In this document: positions 7,913 through 15,789 of the stretch, in pieces
How positions within the stretch are numbered: the first letter of the stretch is position 1
Layout: each line of letters opens with the position of its first letter
NCBI GenBank assembly: GCA_934101645.1
Contig: CAKORX010000004.1
Span: 62,001-126,000, forward strand
Reading direction: 5' to 3'
DNA: 64,000 nucleotides
Origin: an uncultured Bacilli bacterium
Lineage (GTDB): Bacteria; Bacillota_I; Bacilli_A; RF39; UBA660
The notes under the pieces: model-generated
What the model saw: only the letters and a program-made list of their open reading frames with translations
Databases searched by the model: none
Told to the model about the DNA's origin: nothing
Position numbers and translations under genes: made by a program

Positions 7913-8167
7913 ATGGTTATGGAAGAAATAAAATTTAATTCTTTAAACGAGTTATTTAATAGATTATATCCGGCTTTTAATACTAAAGTTAAGGAACTTA
8001 AAAATGATGGCGTAAATGTTTCTGAAGTTGAACTTTGGAATTATTTAAAAAATAATAATTGGCAAAATAGTGGCTCACTTACTTTATATGACATGGTTAG
8101 TGATATTTTCTCTATAACTAAAGAAAAAATTATTAATAAAGAAAGGATAAATGATGATAACAATTGA
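7913..8167 (+). CDS. ComN-like post-transcriptional regulator
   Basis: An 84-residue acidic protein. The segment VNVSEVELWNYLKNNNWQ with an upstream helix and a following LYDMVSDIF matches the small post-transcriptional regulator family that includes B. subtilis ComN (YrzD), which acts on comE mRNA and localises with DivIVA. The neighbourhood supports this, because comN lies beside spoVB in Bacillus. ATG 7913 or ATG 7919 could be the start; RBS aaagaaag is weak for both. It overlaps rel by 17 bases, implying coupled translation. Confidence 0.62.
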   Translation: MVMEEIKFNSLNELFNRLYPAFNTKVKELKNDGVNVSEVELWNYLKNNNWQNSGSLTLYDMVSDIFSITKEKIINKERINDDNN

Positions 8168-10247
8168 TTATATAATAAACAACTTAAAAAATGCAGATGA
8201 TATTCCTACTATCAAAAAAGCATATGAATATGCTGATGAACATTTAAAAGGCGTAATGCGTAAAAATAAAGATACTGAAATGACTCATGTTTTAGAAGTT
8301 ACTAATATTTTAATGGGTTTAAATGTTGACACAAAAACTTTAGTTTGCGCACTATTACATAGTATTTTAGATTATACTGACGTAACTGAAAACGAAATAT
8401 CTTCCTTATTTGGTGCAGATACTTATAAAATTATTTTATCTTTATCAAAAATAAACCATTTAGAAATGATTGATGAATCAGAAAGTGCCGCTTTATATTT
8501 AAGAAAAGTAATGGTTGGTTTATGTGAAGATGTAAGGGTTTTATTTATTAAACTTGCGGATCGTCTTCATAACATGAGAACTTTTGATGCCATTAGTAAA
8601 GAAAGACAAAAAAAGGTTGCTAATGAAACTTTATCTGTTCTTGTACCAATTGCCCATAGGCTTGGTATTAACTCTATTAAAAGCGAACTTGAAAACTTAT
8701 GCTTATACTACCTAAAACCTGATGTATATCAAGATATTTTAGACAAATTAAATGATACTGTAGATAAATTAAATGACTATTTAATTGAAATGCAAAATAA
8801 TATTTGTGATTTACTTAATGAAAATGAAATTAAATTTGAAATTAAAGGAAGAGTAAAAAGCGTATATAGTATTTATAATAAACTTAATAATGGTAAAAAA
8901 TGGGAAGATATTTATGACATTTTAGCTTTAAGAATTTTCGTTGATAAAGAAAGTGATTGCTATGCTGTAGTAGGTTTAATACATTCAAAATTTAGACCAA
9001 TTCCTTCGCGTTTTAAAGACTATATAGCAGTTCCTAAAGAAAATATGTATCAAAGTCTTCATACAACAGTTTTTGGACCTGGAGGAAGGCTTTATGAGGT
9101 TCAAATAAGAACTTATGAGATGGATGAAATTGCTGAAAAAGGTATTGCCTCTCATTGGTCTTATAAAGAAAAAGGTACTAAAAAAATTCAAACTTATATG
9201 GAGCAAAAACTTGAGGTATATAGAAACATAATTGAAAATAGTAAAGAAGCCGATGATGATACATTTAATAGCGTTATTAAAAGTGACATTTTAGGAGATC
9301 TTATGTATGTATTTACTCCGAAGGGAGACGTTATAGAGCTTCCTATAGACGCAACTCCAATTGACTTTGCCTATAAAGTTCATTCGAAGGTTGGAGATAC
9401 AATGACTGGCGCTATTGTAAATGATATTATGGTATCAATTAATAGTCCTCTTCATGATGGAGATATAGTTAAAATACTTACAAATCCAAATAGTACGCCT
9501 TCGAAAGAATGGTTAAACATTGTTAAAACTATGCAGGCAAAAGATAAAATTAAAGCATACTTTTCTAAAACATCAAGAAATGAATATATTGAAAGAGGAA
9601 AAGACATTTTAGAAAAAGAATTACGTAAAAAAAGACTTGCATTTAATGAAGTTCTATCAAAAGATAATTTAAATTTCTTATTAAATGAACTTAAACTCAA
9701 AGATATTGATGAACTATATTTTAGTATTGGATCATATAAAGTTACGGTTATACATTTACTTAATTTATTAAATCCAAAAGATGAAATAAAAGAAAACTCT
9801 ATTCATAAAAATATTTCACTTAAAATGGGAAGTGATATATTAATTGATGGAAAAGTATCTATTTTAACTCACTTAGCAAAATGCTGTAATCCTGTAAAAG
9901 GAGACGATATCATTGGAATTATTACCAAAAGCGATGGAATATCTATTCATAGAGTAAACTGCCCAAATACGTTTAATAATGATGAAAAAAAGGTTAATGC
10001 ATCCTGGATAGAAAATTCAAATAATGATTATGTATGTAGAATTATTATTAAACTTTCTACAGATAAAAATAAGCTTTCTGATATAATTAGCAAAATAAAT
10101 ATTCCTAAAGTATATGTTTTATCTATTGATTTAGTAGGTAGTGATGCTTATAAAGTTAGTTTAAAACTTGAAAATACAAGTCAAATAGATAACGTTATAA
10201 AAAATATTAGCAAACTAAGATACGTAAAAGAGGTAAAAAGAATATGA
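8151..10247 (+). CDS. rel: RelA/SpoT-family (p)ppGpp synthetase, HD hydrolase site degenerate
   Basis: A 698-residue long RSH enzyme. The HD domain is at about 20-175, the synthetase at about 225-345 (GRVKSVYSIYNK, RFKDYIA, YQSLHT, EVQIRT, AEKGIASHWSYK), TGS at about 380-445, the CC/zinc-finger region near 583 (LAKCCNPVKGDD) and ACT at the C-terminus. Synthetase motifs look intact. The hydrolase motif HDxxED instead reads HSILDY (70-75): the metal ligand Asp is Ser71 and the ED pair is Asp74-Tyr75, although His46, His70 and Asp137 remain. I infer strong or total loss of (p)ppGpp hydrolysis, as in RelA-type enzymes. The stop overlaps dtd as ATGA. Confidence 0.93.
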   Translation: MMITIDYIINNLKNADDIPTIKKAYEYADEHLKGVMRKNKDTEMTHVLEVTNILMGLNVDTKTLVCALLHSILDYTDVTENEISSLFGADTYKIILSLSKINHLEMIDESESAALYLRKVMVGLCEDVRVLFIKLADRLHNMRTFDAISKERQKKVANETLSVLVPIAHRLGINSIKSELENLCLYYLKPDVYQDILDKLNDTVDKLNDYLIEMQNNICDLLNENEIKFEIKGRVKSVYSIYNKLNNGKKWEDIYDILALRIFVDKESDCYAVVGLIHSKFRPIPSRFKDYIAVPKENMYQSLHTTVFGPGGRLYEVQIRTYEMDEIAEKGIASHWSYKEKGTKKIQTYMEQKLEVYRNIIENSKEADDDTFNSVIKSDILGDLMYVFTPKGDVIELPIDATPIDFAYKVHSKVGDTMTGAIVNDIMVSINSPLHDGDIVKILTNPNSTPSKEWLNIVKTMQAKDKIKAYFSKTSRNEYIERGKDILEKELRKKRLAFNEVLSKDNLNFLLNELKLKDIDELYFSIGSYKVTVIHLLNLLNPKDEIKENSIHKNISLKMGSDILIDGKVSILTHLAKCCNPVKGDDIIGIITKSDGISIHRVNCPNTFNNDEKKVNASWIENSNNDYVCRIIIKLSTDKNKLSDIISKINIPKVYVLSIDLVGSDAYKVSLKLENTSQIDNVIKNISKLRYVKEVKRI

Positions 10248-10687
10248 AAGTAGTAATTCAGCGTAGTAAAGAAAGCTCTGTGAGCGTGAGTGGCAAACTT
10301 ATAAATAAAATAGATAGTGGTCTTACTATCTTTGTTGGAATAACTCATGATGATACTGATACTGATTTAGACTACATAGTAAAAAAAGTAGTTAATCTAA
10401 GAATATTTGATGATGAAAATGGAGTTATGAATAAAAGTATTTTAGACGTAAATGGAAAGATACTTTTAATAAGTCAGTTTACATTAATGGCAAATACTTC
10501 GAAAGGTAATAGACCTAGTTATATTGACGCTTTAAATGGCTCTTTAGCAAAACCGATATATGAAAAGTTACTTGCAAAGTTTAATGATCACGTTCAAACT
10601 TTACCTGGAGTATTTGGGGCAGAAATGCTTGTGAATATCAATAATGATGGACCTATTACAATAATAATTGATAGTAAAAATAAATAA
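10244..10687 (+). CDS. dtd: D-aminoacyl-tRNA deacylase
   Basis: A 147-residue protein, the normal DTD length. It hydrolyses D-amino acids mischarged on tRNA (and glycine from tRNA-Ala). Both signature blocks are present: SQFTLMANTSKGNRPS (family SQFTLxA with Lys-Gly-Asn-Arg-Pro-Ser) and GAEMLVNINNDGPIT carrying the Gly-Pro active-site motif. It is translationally coupled to rel by a 4-base overlap, the same rel-dtd order as in B. subtilis (relA-yrvI). Confidence 0.95.
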   Translation: MKVVIQRSKESSVSVSGKLINKIDSGLTIFVGITHDDTDTDLDYIVKKVVNLRIFDDENGVMNKSILDVNGKILLISQFTLMANTSKGNRPSYIDALNGSLAKPIYEKLLAKFNDHVQTLPGVFGAEMLVNINNDGPITIIIDSKNK

Positions 10688-10695
10688 TCATAAAT

Positions 10696-10735
10696 AAAAA
10701 TCATCTTCATATACTTTTGTAGGAGATGATTTTTT
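10696..10735 (+). terminator. Hairpin with T run overlapping the spoVID-like RBS
   Basis: Stem aaaaatcatct (10696-10706)/agatgatttttt (10724-10735) with a T run. It terminates rel-dtd, but its 3' arm includes the AGGAG (10721-10725) that would serve the next ATG at 10737, so folding could also hide that RBS. Confidence 0.6.
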
Positions 10736-10736
10736 T

Positions 10737-11393
10737 ATGAATTTAATTATACCTTTTGAGAAAAAAGTTAAATTTAGTGGACCTGTAAAAGAAATATGCA
10801 GTATATCTTTAGAAAATGAAATAACTAAAAATGAAGGAGAAATTTTAGGAAACTTTTTAGTATCTGGTACATATAAAGAATATGAATTAAGTGTTAATAA
10901 ACAAGATTTTAATTTTACTTTACCTTTTTCTGTAGATATTTCAAGTAGAATTGATTTATCCTCAATAGAGTTTTCTATAGATAACTTTACTTATAATCTT
11001 GATAATGATGAACTTGATATTAAAATTGATTATGTAGTTGAAGGTACAGAAATGAAAGAAGAGGTAGCTTTTGAAAGAGCACCAGAATCACCGAGCATTG
11101 AGTCATTACTTGATGAAAGAAAAGAATCACAAGAGGAAACAATTGAAGAAAAAGAAACTAAAGATGAAGAAAATGAAAGAATTGATAAAGAGAAAATCAC
11201 AAACGTTGTAACTTCGATGATGGATACGGAAGATGATTTTATGACGTACCATATTCATATCGTTAAAAAAGATGAAACTTTAGAGATGATTTGTGAGCAT
11301 TATCATATATCACTTGATGAGGTTATGAAAATAAATAATATTTCTACAGTCGAAGAAAACGATAAACTATTAATACCTTTAGAAAATGAATAA
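10737..11393 (+). CDS. SpoVID-like spore coat morphogenetic protein with LysM
   Basis: A 218-residue protein. Residues about 1-105 form an all-beta domain with short strands (VKFSGPVKEICSISLENEI, GNFLVSGTYKEYEL, FSVDIS) like the N-terminal domain of SpoVID. A Glu/Lys-rich linker covers about 110-165 and a single LysM domain about 168-216 (YHIHIVKKDETLEMICEHY, DEVMKINNIS, KLLIPL). SpoVID coordinates encasement of the spore by coat proteins, and its LysM binds the forespore. This protein is shorter than the Bacillus one. The next gene, also coat-like, overlaps it by 8 bases. Confidence 0.7.
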   Translation: MNLIIPFEKKVKFSGPVKEICSISLENEITKNEGEILGNFLVSGTYKEYELSVNKQDFNFTLPFSVDISSRIDLSSIEFSIDNFTYNLDNDELDIKIDYVVEGTEMKEEVAFERAPESPSIESLLDERKESQEETIEEKETKDEENERIDKEKITNVVTSMMDTEDDFMTYHIHIVKKDETLEMICEHYHISLDEVMKINNISTVEENDKLLIPLENE

Positions 11394-12279
11394 TTTATCT
11401 TATATTAAAAGTGTATATAAACCCTTTAGGATAACTAAAAACAAAAGCGCTATGATAATTGATTCAACTGAAGGCAGATTTGTTTTAAAAAAAGAAAATA
11501 AAGATTTATATACACTATTTAATTATTTAAATAAAAGAGGTTTTAATAACTTTCCTAAACTTGTAAAAAATTTTCGAGATGAAGAAAATTTATTTGAATA
11601 TGTTTCCGAAGATGATACATTTAAAGAACAAAAACTTGCTTCTTTATCTGGCGTTTTAAGTAGCCTACATAATAAGACTGTTTATTTTAAATCTACGTCT
11701 TTAGATAATTATAAAGAAATTTATGAAAATATTTCTAGTAATTTAAAATATATATCAAATTATTATAATGTTATGTTTTTATCTTTTTTAAATGATGAAT
11801 ATCAAAGTCCTAGTAAATATCTTTTTTCTAGAAATTATTTTAAAATAAAGGAAGCAATAAAGTTTTGCTCTGATGAACTCGAAAATTGGTATAATTTAGT
11901 TCAAGATAAAGAAAATGTTAGGGTAAGTGTAGTGCATAATAACCTTGCTATGGATCATTTCATAGATAATAATGAAAGTCCTGTTTTAATAAGCTGGGAT
12001 AATTATAAAATTGATACACCAGTTTTAGATTTTGTTACGTTATATCATAATGAGTATTTAAACTATGATTTTTCTTCATTTTTAACTGAGTATTTATCTA
12101 CCTTTGAACTTTTAGAGGAAGAAAAGAAATTATTATTCATCTTAATAAGTATTCCACTTCTTGTTACAAAAGGGAATACTGAGTTTGAAAATACGAAAAA
12201 GATGCATGAAAATATAATATATTTATATAAAACTGAAAAATTAATCAAACCGTATTATGTAAATAATAATAGCGCATAG
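11386..12279 (+). CDS. CotS/YutH-like spore coat kinase-fold protein
   Basis: A 297-residue protein with the aminoglycoside-phosphotransferase-like fold of the CotS/YutH/YtaA group: a beta lobe with GRFVLKKE near residue 30 (putative ATP Lys), a helical lobe, and a catalytic-loop equivalent VVHNNLAMDHF near 185-195 followed by ISWDNYKIDTPVLD. The expected HGD is HNN, so the catalytic Asp is missing and it is probably a pseudokinase, while the metal-site-like Asp in SWDNYKID remains. The 8-base overlap with the SpoVID-like gene points to co-translation for coat assembly. Confidence 0.62.
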   Translation: MNNLSYIKSVYKPFRITKNKSAMIIDSTEGRFVLKKENKDLYTLFNYLNKRGFNNFPKLVKNFRDEENLFEYVSEDDTFKEQKLASLSGVLSSLHNKTVYFKSTSLDNYKEIYENISSNLKYISNYYNVMFLSFLNDEYQSPSKYLFSRNYFKIKEAIKFCSDELENWYNLVQDKENVRVSVVHNNLAMDHFIDNNESPVLISWDNYKIDTPVLDFVTLYHNEYLNYDFSSFLTEYLSTFELLEEEKKLLFILISIPLLVTKGNTEFENTKKMHENIIYLYKTEKLIKPYYVNNNSA

Positions 12280-12417
12280 TAATGTCAAAGTTAAACCTAA
12301 AATGAAAATATTTGTTTTAAACGGTAAAACTATTACTAAAGCAATTTGATAAAAAATTAATACAGTAAATAAGAAAAATATTATATATAAAAAAATATTA
12401 TCAAAAAAATCTTTCAT
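12241..12417 (-). CDS. Small two-helix membrane protein (58 aa)
   Basis: An ATG at 12417 opens a 58-codon frame ending at TAA 12241-12243. Residues about 8-32 and 36-55 are hydrophobic (LYIIFFLFTVLIFYQIALVI and a second ILGLTLTLLCAIIIYII-type segment), separated by a short PFKT turn, with charged ends. It overlaps the 3' end of the CotS-like gene by 39 bases in the antisense direction. No clear RBS is visible; a TATAAT lies just upstream. The hydrophobic composition fits either a real small membrane protein or chance in AT-rich DNA. Confidence 0.4.
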   Translation of the reverse strand: MKDFFDNIFLYIIFFLFTVLIFYQIALVIVLPFKTNIFILGLTLTLLCAIIIYIIRFD

Positions 12418-12445
12418 ACTTTATTATATACAATATAAGTGTAAA

Positions 12446-12474
12446 TTGACATTTATATATAACTTTGCTAAACT
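12446..12474 (+). promoter_or_regulatory. Promoter of the prepilin-like operon
   Basis: Consensus TTGACA at 12446-12451, 17-bp spacer, TAAACT at 12469-12474, then RBS ATAGGAGAG before ATG 12492. Confidence 0.7.
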
Positions 12475-12491
12475 AATATTATAGGAGAGTT

Positions 12492-13331
12492 ATGAATAAT
12501 AAGGGCTTTGTATTTCTAGAAACAATTATTGTAACGGTTGTTTTAACTACAACTCTTATTTTTTTGTATTCAAATTTTAGTAAAACGGTTAATGATGAAA
12601 AAAGAAGATTATATTATGATGACATAGCTTATATGTATAAAACGTTATTTATTAGACAAGCTTTAATAAAGCATATAAATAAAGATGTTTTTGATAAGGC
12701 AGTTATTAATGCAAATAATGTTAAAGTTAATGGCGATAATGAACTTACCAATAGTTTAGGTGAAAATTATGTTTTTCTATTTAATTCTGAGTCAAAATAT
12801 TGTATGAATTATGATAGTGTTAATAAAAAATGTGACCCAAATGATTATAAATCTCTTTTCATGGACAATTCATATATTAGTAAACTTCATGATATTTATA
12901 ATTTTAAAATGCTTATGTATTTAAATGTTAGTGATATTCAAAATATTAAAAATTGTATAAATGGACTTGATACAAAACCAGATGGAACGTTAACTGATAA
13001 ATGTAAAAATTATAAACTATATACCTCAAAATACTCTGATAGTAATTTAGATGAATTTATGCTAACTTTAAATAAAGAAGATTCTAAGAGGAAAGATGAC
13101 ACTTATGCTGAACACATTCTCGTAAGTTTATTTTATGAAAAAAAAGATGGTACACCATTAAGTACTTTAGTAAAAGGTGGTTATAAATCATGTATTTATG
13201 AAAAAGTTAAGGCTAATTCACCCGGTATTCCATCAAATGAGGCATTAGATAAGTATTATAAACAAGATATTATAAGTTACAATATGGCTTGTGAAAATGC
13301 TTATTATTTATCGTGGGTGTATTATGATTAG
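12492..13331 (+). CDS. Prepilin-like protein, first of three
   Basis: A 279-residue protein with a class III (type IV prepilin) N-terminus: MNNKG, then FVFLE with Glu at mature position 5, then a hydrophobic helix to about residue 27. A long soluble domain follows, rich in Asp, Lys and Tyr, with several Cys (CMNYDS, CDPND, C near 160 and 173) that may form disulfides. Such proteins are cleaved after Gly by a prepilin peptidase and join pili or pseudopili. No assembly ATPase or peptidase gene lies in the window. It has its own promoter and overlaps the next start by 8 bases. Confidence 0.65.
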   Translation: MNNKGFVFLETIIVTVVLTTTLIFLYSNFSKTVNDEKRRLYYDDIAYMYKTLFIRQALIKHINKDVFDKAVINANNVKVNGDNELTNSLGENYVFLFNSESKYCMNYDSVNKKCDPNDYKSLFMDNSYISKLHDIYNFKMLMYLNVSDIQNIKNCINGLDTKPDGTLTDKCKNYKLYTSKYSDSNLDEFMLTLNKEDSKRKDDTYAEHILVSLFYEKKDGTPLSTLVKGGYKSCIYEKVKANSPGIPSNEALDKYYKQDIISYNMACENAYYLSWVYYD

Positions 13332-14373
13332 AGATAAAAAAGGTGTTATATCTGTTTCTGTAATTTATTCATTTTTCTTAATTTTTTGCTTATTATTAAT
13401 ATTAATTATGACAACATATACAAATAATAGAGTAAATTTTAAACTACTTAAAAACGATATAAAAAAAGTATTTATTAGTTCAAAATCAGTAAACACAGTT
13501 ACTTTGAAAAGCAAAATAACTGGTTCTGGTTATAACTATAGCTATTTAGATGATGATTTAGGCGAGTCTAAATATTTAACAAATAATTCCCCAAATTACA
13601 TATATTTTGGTGTCAAAAGTACAGGCGAAAAAATGTTATGGCGAATAATAAGAATAAATGGGGATGGAAGTATTAGATTAATCTATAATGATAGCATTGG
13701 TAACGGACAATTTAATGTATCTAATAATGATGCTGTATATACTGGTTACATGTTTAGTCCAAATGTACGTAATGGTCTTACTACAGATAGTGAGGTGAAG
13801 AAAACTATTGATTCTTGGTATAAAAACAATTTAAAAAATACCATTTATGAGCAATATATAAGTCCTTCGATATTTTGTGTAAATAGAAATTCATATACAA
13901 GTGAATCAAAAAGTACATCATCATATGGATTTGGGCAGGATACTCAGTACTTTCTGGATTATCGTAGTTTTGGAAGTTTCAAGTGTGATAGTAATTCTGA
14001 TAGATTTGATACAAGAATTAATTATGAAGGGTTATCAGACAATACTATACAAGGAAATGGGGCACTTACTTACATGATTGGCTTACTTACTGCATCAGAG
14101 GCAAGTAAGATATCTACTACTGTAAGAGGAACTACTGGAACATGGACCTTATCTCCGAGCCATTATAACTCAGGAGCTTATGTTTACTATGCAAATTCAT
14201 CAAATGTAAATTATAAACAAGTAAGTACTAGTGGTGGTATAAGACCTGTTATTAGCATAAAAGCAGACACTGAAATAGTAGATAAAGCTGATACTAACTA
14301 TGGAAAACAAGCAAATCCATTTATTCTTGCAACAAATCAAGGCACTTTTGATACTGGAGGTGTATGTAGTTAA
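13324..14373 (+). CDS. Pilin-like membrane-anchored protein with DUF6273-like domain
   Basis: I start this at ATG 13324, which overlaps the previous stop. It gives MIRDKKG then VISVSVIYSF and a hydrophobic helix to about residue 32. An upstream ATG would add an unrelated leader. This looks like a prepilin leader, but position 5 after Gly is Ser, not Glu. The remaining 310 residues share the C-terminal domain of the protein at 312-2783: WRIIRINGDGSIRLIYND, WYKNNL, IFCVNR, DRF, LTYMIGLLTASEAS, WTLSP, GGIRPVISIKADTE. The gene thus joins a pilin-type anchor to the surface domain. The next gene starts 3 bases after the stop. Confidence 0.65.
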   Translation: MIRDKKGVISVSVIYSFFLIFCLLLILIMTTYTNNRVNFKLLKNDIKKVFISSKSVNTVTLKSKITGSGYNYSYLDDDLGESKYLTNNSPNYIYFGVKSTGEKMLWRIIRINGDGSIRLIYNDSIGNGQFNVSNNDAVYTGYMFSPNVRNGLTTDSEVKKTIDSWYKNNLKNTIYEQYISPSIFCVNRNSYTSESKSTSSYGFGQDTQYFLDYRSFGSFKCDSNSDRFDTRINYEGLSDNTIQGNGALTYMIGLLTASEASKISTTVRGTTGTWTLSPSHYNSGAYVYYANSSNVNYKQVSTSGGIRPVISIKADTEIVDKADTNYGKQANPFILATNQGTFDTGGVCS

Positions 14374-14376
14374 AAT

Positions 14377-14892
14377 ATGAAACTAAATAAAAAAGGTATA
14401 TCTATAATAGAACTTATTGTAAGTATTGCTTTAATGAGCGTAGTTATGCTTTTTCTTTATAATCTTTTGTCAAATGTTACTTTTGAAAAAGATGATGATT
14501 ATATTGCAAGTCTTAACCAAGCTAATAGAATTGAAATTATAAGTACTATTGAAAATGATTTAATATGTGATAATACGGTAACTATTTATAATATTAACAA
14601 TACTTCTCCAACAAAAACTTTAACTTTAAAAGGGACTAATACTTATACCATTACTATAACTAAAACTAGTAATAATTATAAAATTACTTATAATAATGGA
14701 ACAAAACAAACTTGGACAATTAAAGGAGGAACAGTCGGGAATATAAACTGCGATCTTAGTAAAGGCAATGGTACAACTGAAACTAAAGTTACACAGTGCA
14801 CTATTCCAATATATACTACCAATATTAATAACAAAGAGGGAAATAATAATACTTTAGATGATATAATTTTTACCTTTATAAAAGAAGTATAA
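14377..14892 (+). CDS. Prepilin-like (pseudopilin) protein, third of three
   Basis: A 171-residue protein with a textbook type IV prepilin start: MKLNKKG, then ISIIE (Glu at mature position 5), then LIVSIALMSVVMLFLYNLL. The C-terminal part is a small Thr/Asn-rich beta domain with three Cys. It is co-transcribed with the two genes upstream and most likely a minor pilin. Its 3' end overlaps the convergent ylbJ-like gene by 17 bases, and no terminator is seen between them. Confidence 0.75.
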   Translation: MKLNKKGISIIELIVSIALMSVVMLFLYNLLSNVTFEKDDDYIASLNQANRIEIISTIENDLICDNTVTIYNINNTSPTKTLTLKGTNTYTITITKTSNNYKITYNNGTKQTWTIKGGTVGNINCDLSKGNGTTETKVTQCTIPIYTTNINNKEGNNNTLDDIIFTFIKEV

Positions 14893-15748
14893 TTATTACT
14901 CCGATAATGATTAAAAAGATTCTTGATAGATAAAAATATTTATAATTTATTTGGTATTTTTCTAAAACTAAGCTTGTTTGCATATGTATACTTAGTCCGG
15001 AAAATGTAATTATGATAAAGGAAATTATTTCCTTTATTTTTATGTTTACATTTAAATTTGTAAGATCATTAAGTCCTTGTGTGATTTCAATTATTCCCTT
15101 TAATAAAACTGTTAGTATGTTTTGCTTGCTTGTAAATAAAACATCTGTAATAACTTTAAAAAAAATAATTATTCCCATAATCTTAAGTAGGTTTATTAAA
15201 CTATTATTAATAATATCAAATAATTCGTTTTTAAATTTATAATTTTTATATTTTATTATTACTTTATCATTTTGGGTGTGTTTAATAAAAAAGATATATA
15301 ATATTAAATTTAGAATATAAATTATACTCATTATTTTAATTACACTTTTTATATTTCCAGTTATTCCTAGTAAGTAATTATATAAAAAAAGTGGATTATT
15401 AAAAGTTGTAAATGAAAGAATAATACTAGCTTCATGTGAATTTATTAAATTATTTTTTAAATAATCATTTAAAAGTATAGCGTTAATTGGACTACCTGAT
15501 AAAATTGACATGATAAATATATAAAAAACTTTATTTATTTTAAGCCTATTTAAATAATATGGTAAATTGCATTTAATAAGTAGACTACTAAGTATCATCA
15601 TTATAAACAAGAAGGGGAAAACTTTGTAAACAAATAATTTTAAGGCAGAATAAAAAGAACTTATATAGATTGTATTATTTTTAAAAATAATAAATATGAG
15701 AGATAAAATTATTATGATAATGATACTATTTTTAATTTTCTTATTCAT
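14876..15748 (-). CDS. ylbJ: YlbJ-like sporulation integral membrane protein
   Basis: A 290-residue polytopic membrane protein with about eight hydrophobic segments. It carries the nucleoside-recognition/Gate-type motifs of the YlbJ family: SILSGSPINAILLNDYL near the middle of the N-terminal half, SFTTFNNPLFLYNYL, and GIIEITQGL near 215. In Bacillus ylbJ is under sporulation control and needed for spore maturation; its substrate is unknown. It is divergent from the ylbL-like protease gene, and the ylbJ-ylbL neighbourhood is conserved with Bacillus. Confidence 0.75.
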   Translation of the reverse strand: MNKKIKNSIIIIIILSLIFIIFKNNTIYISSFYSALKLFVYKVFPFLFIMMILSSLLIKCNLPYYLNRLKINKVFYIFIMSILSGSPINAILLNDYLKNNLINSHEASIILSFTTFNNPLFLYNYLLGITGNIKSVIKIMSIIYILNLILYIFFIKHTQNDKVIIKYKNYKFKNELFDIINNSLINLLKIMGIIIFFKVITDVLFTSKQNILTVLLKGIIEITQGLNDLTNLNVNIKIKEIISFIIITFSGLSIHMQTSLVLEKYQINYKYFYLSRIFLIIIGVIIILLL

Positions 15749-15789
15749 AATTTTCCTATTTTTTGTTATAATGAACTAGGTGATATAAA

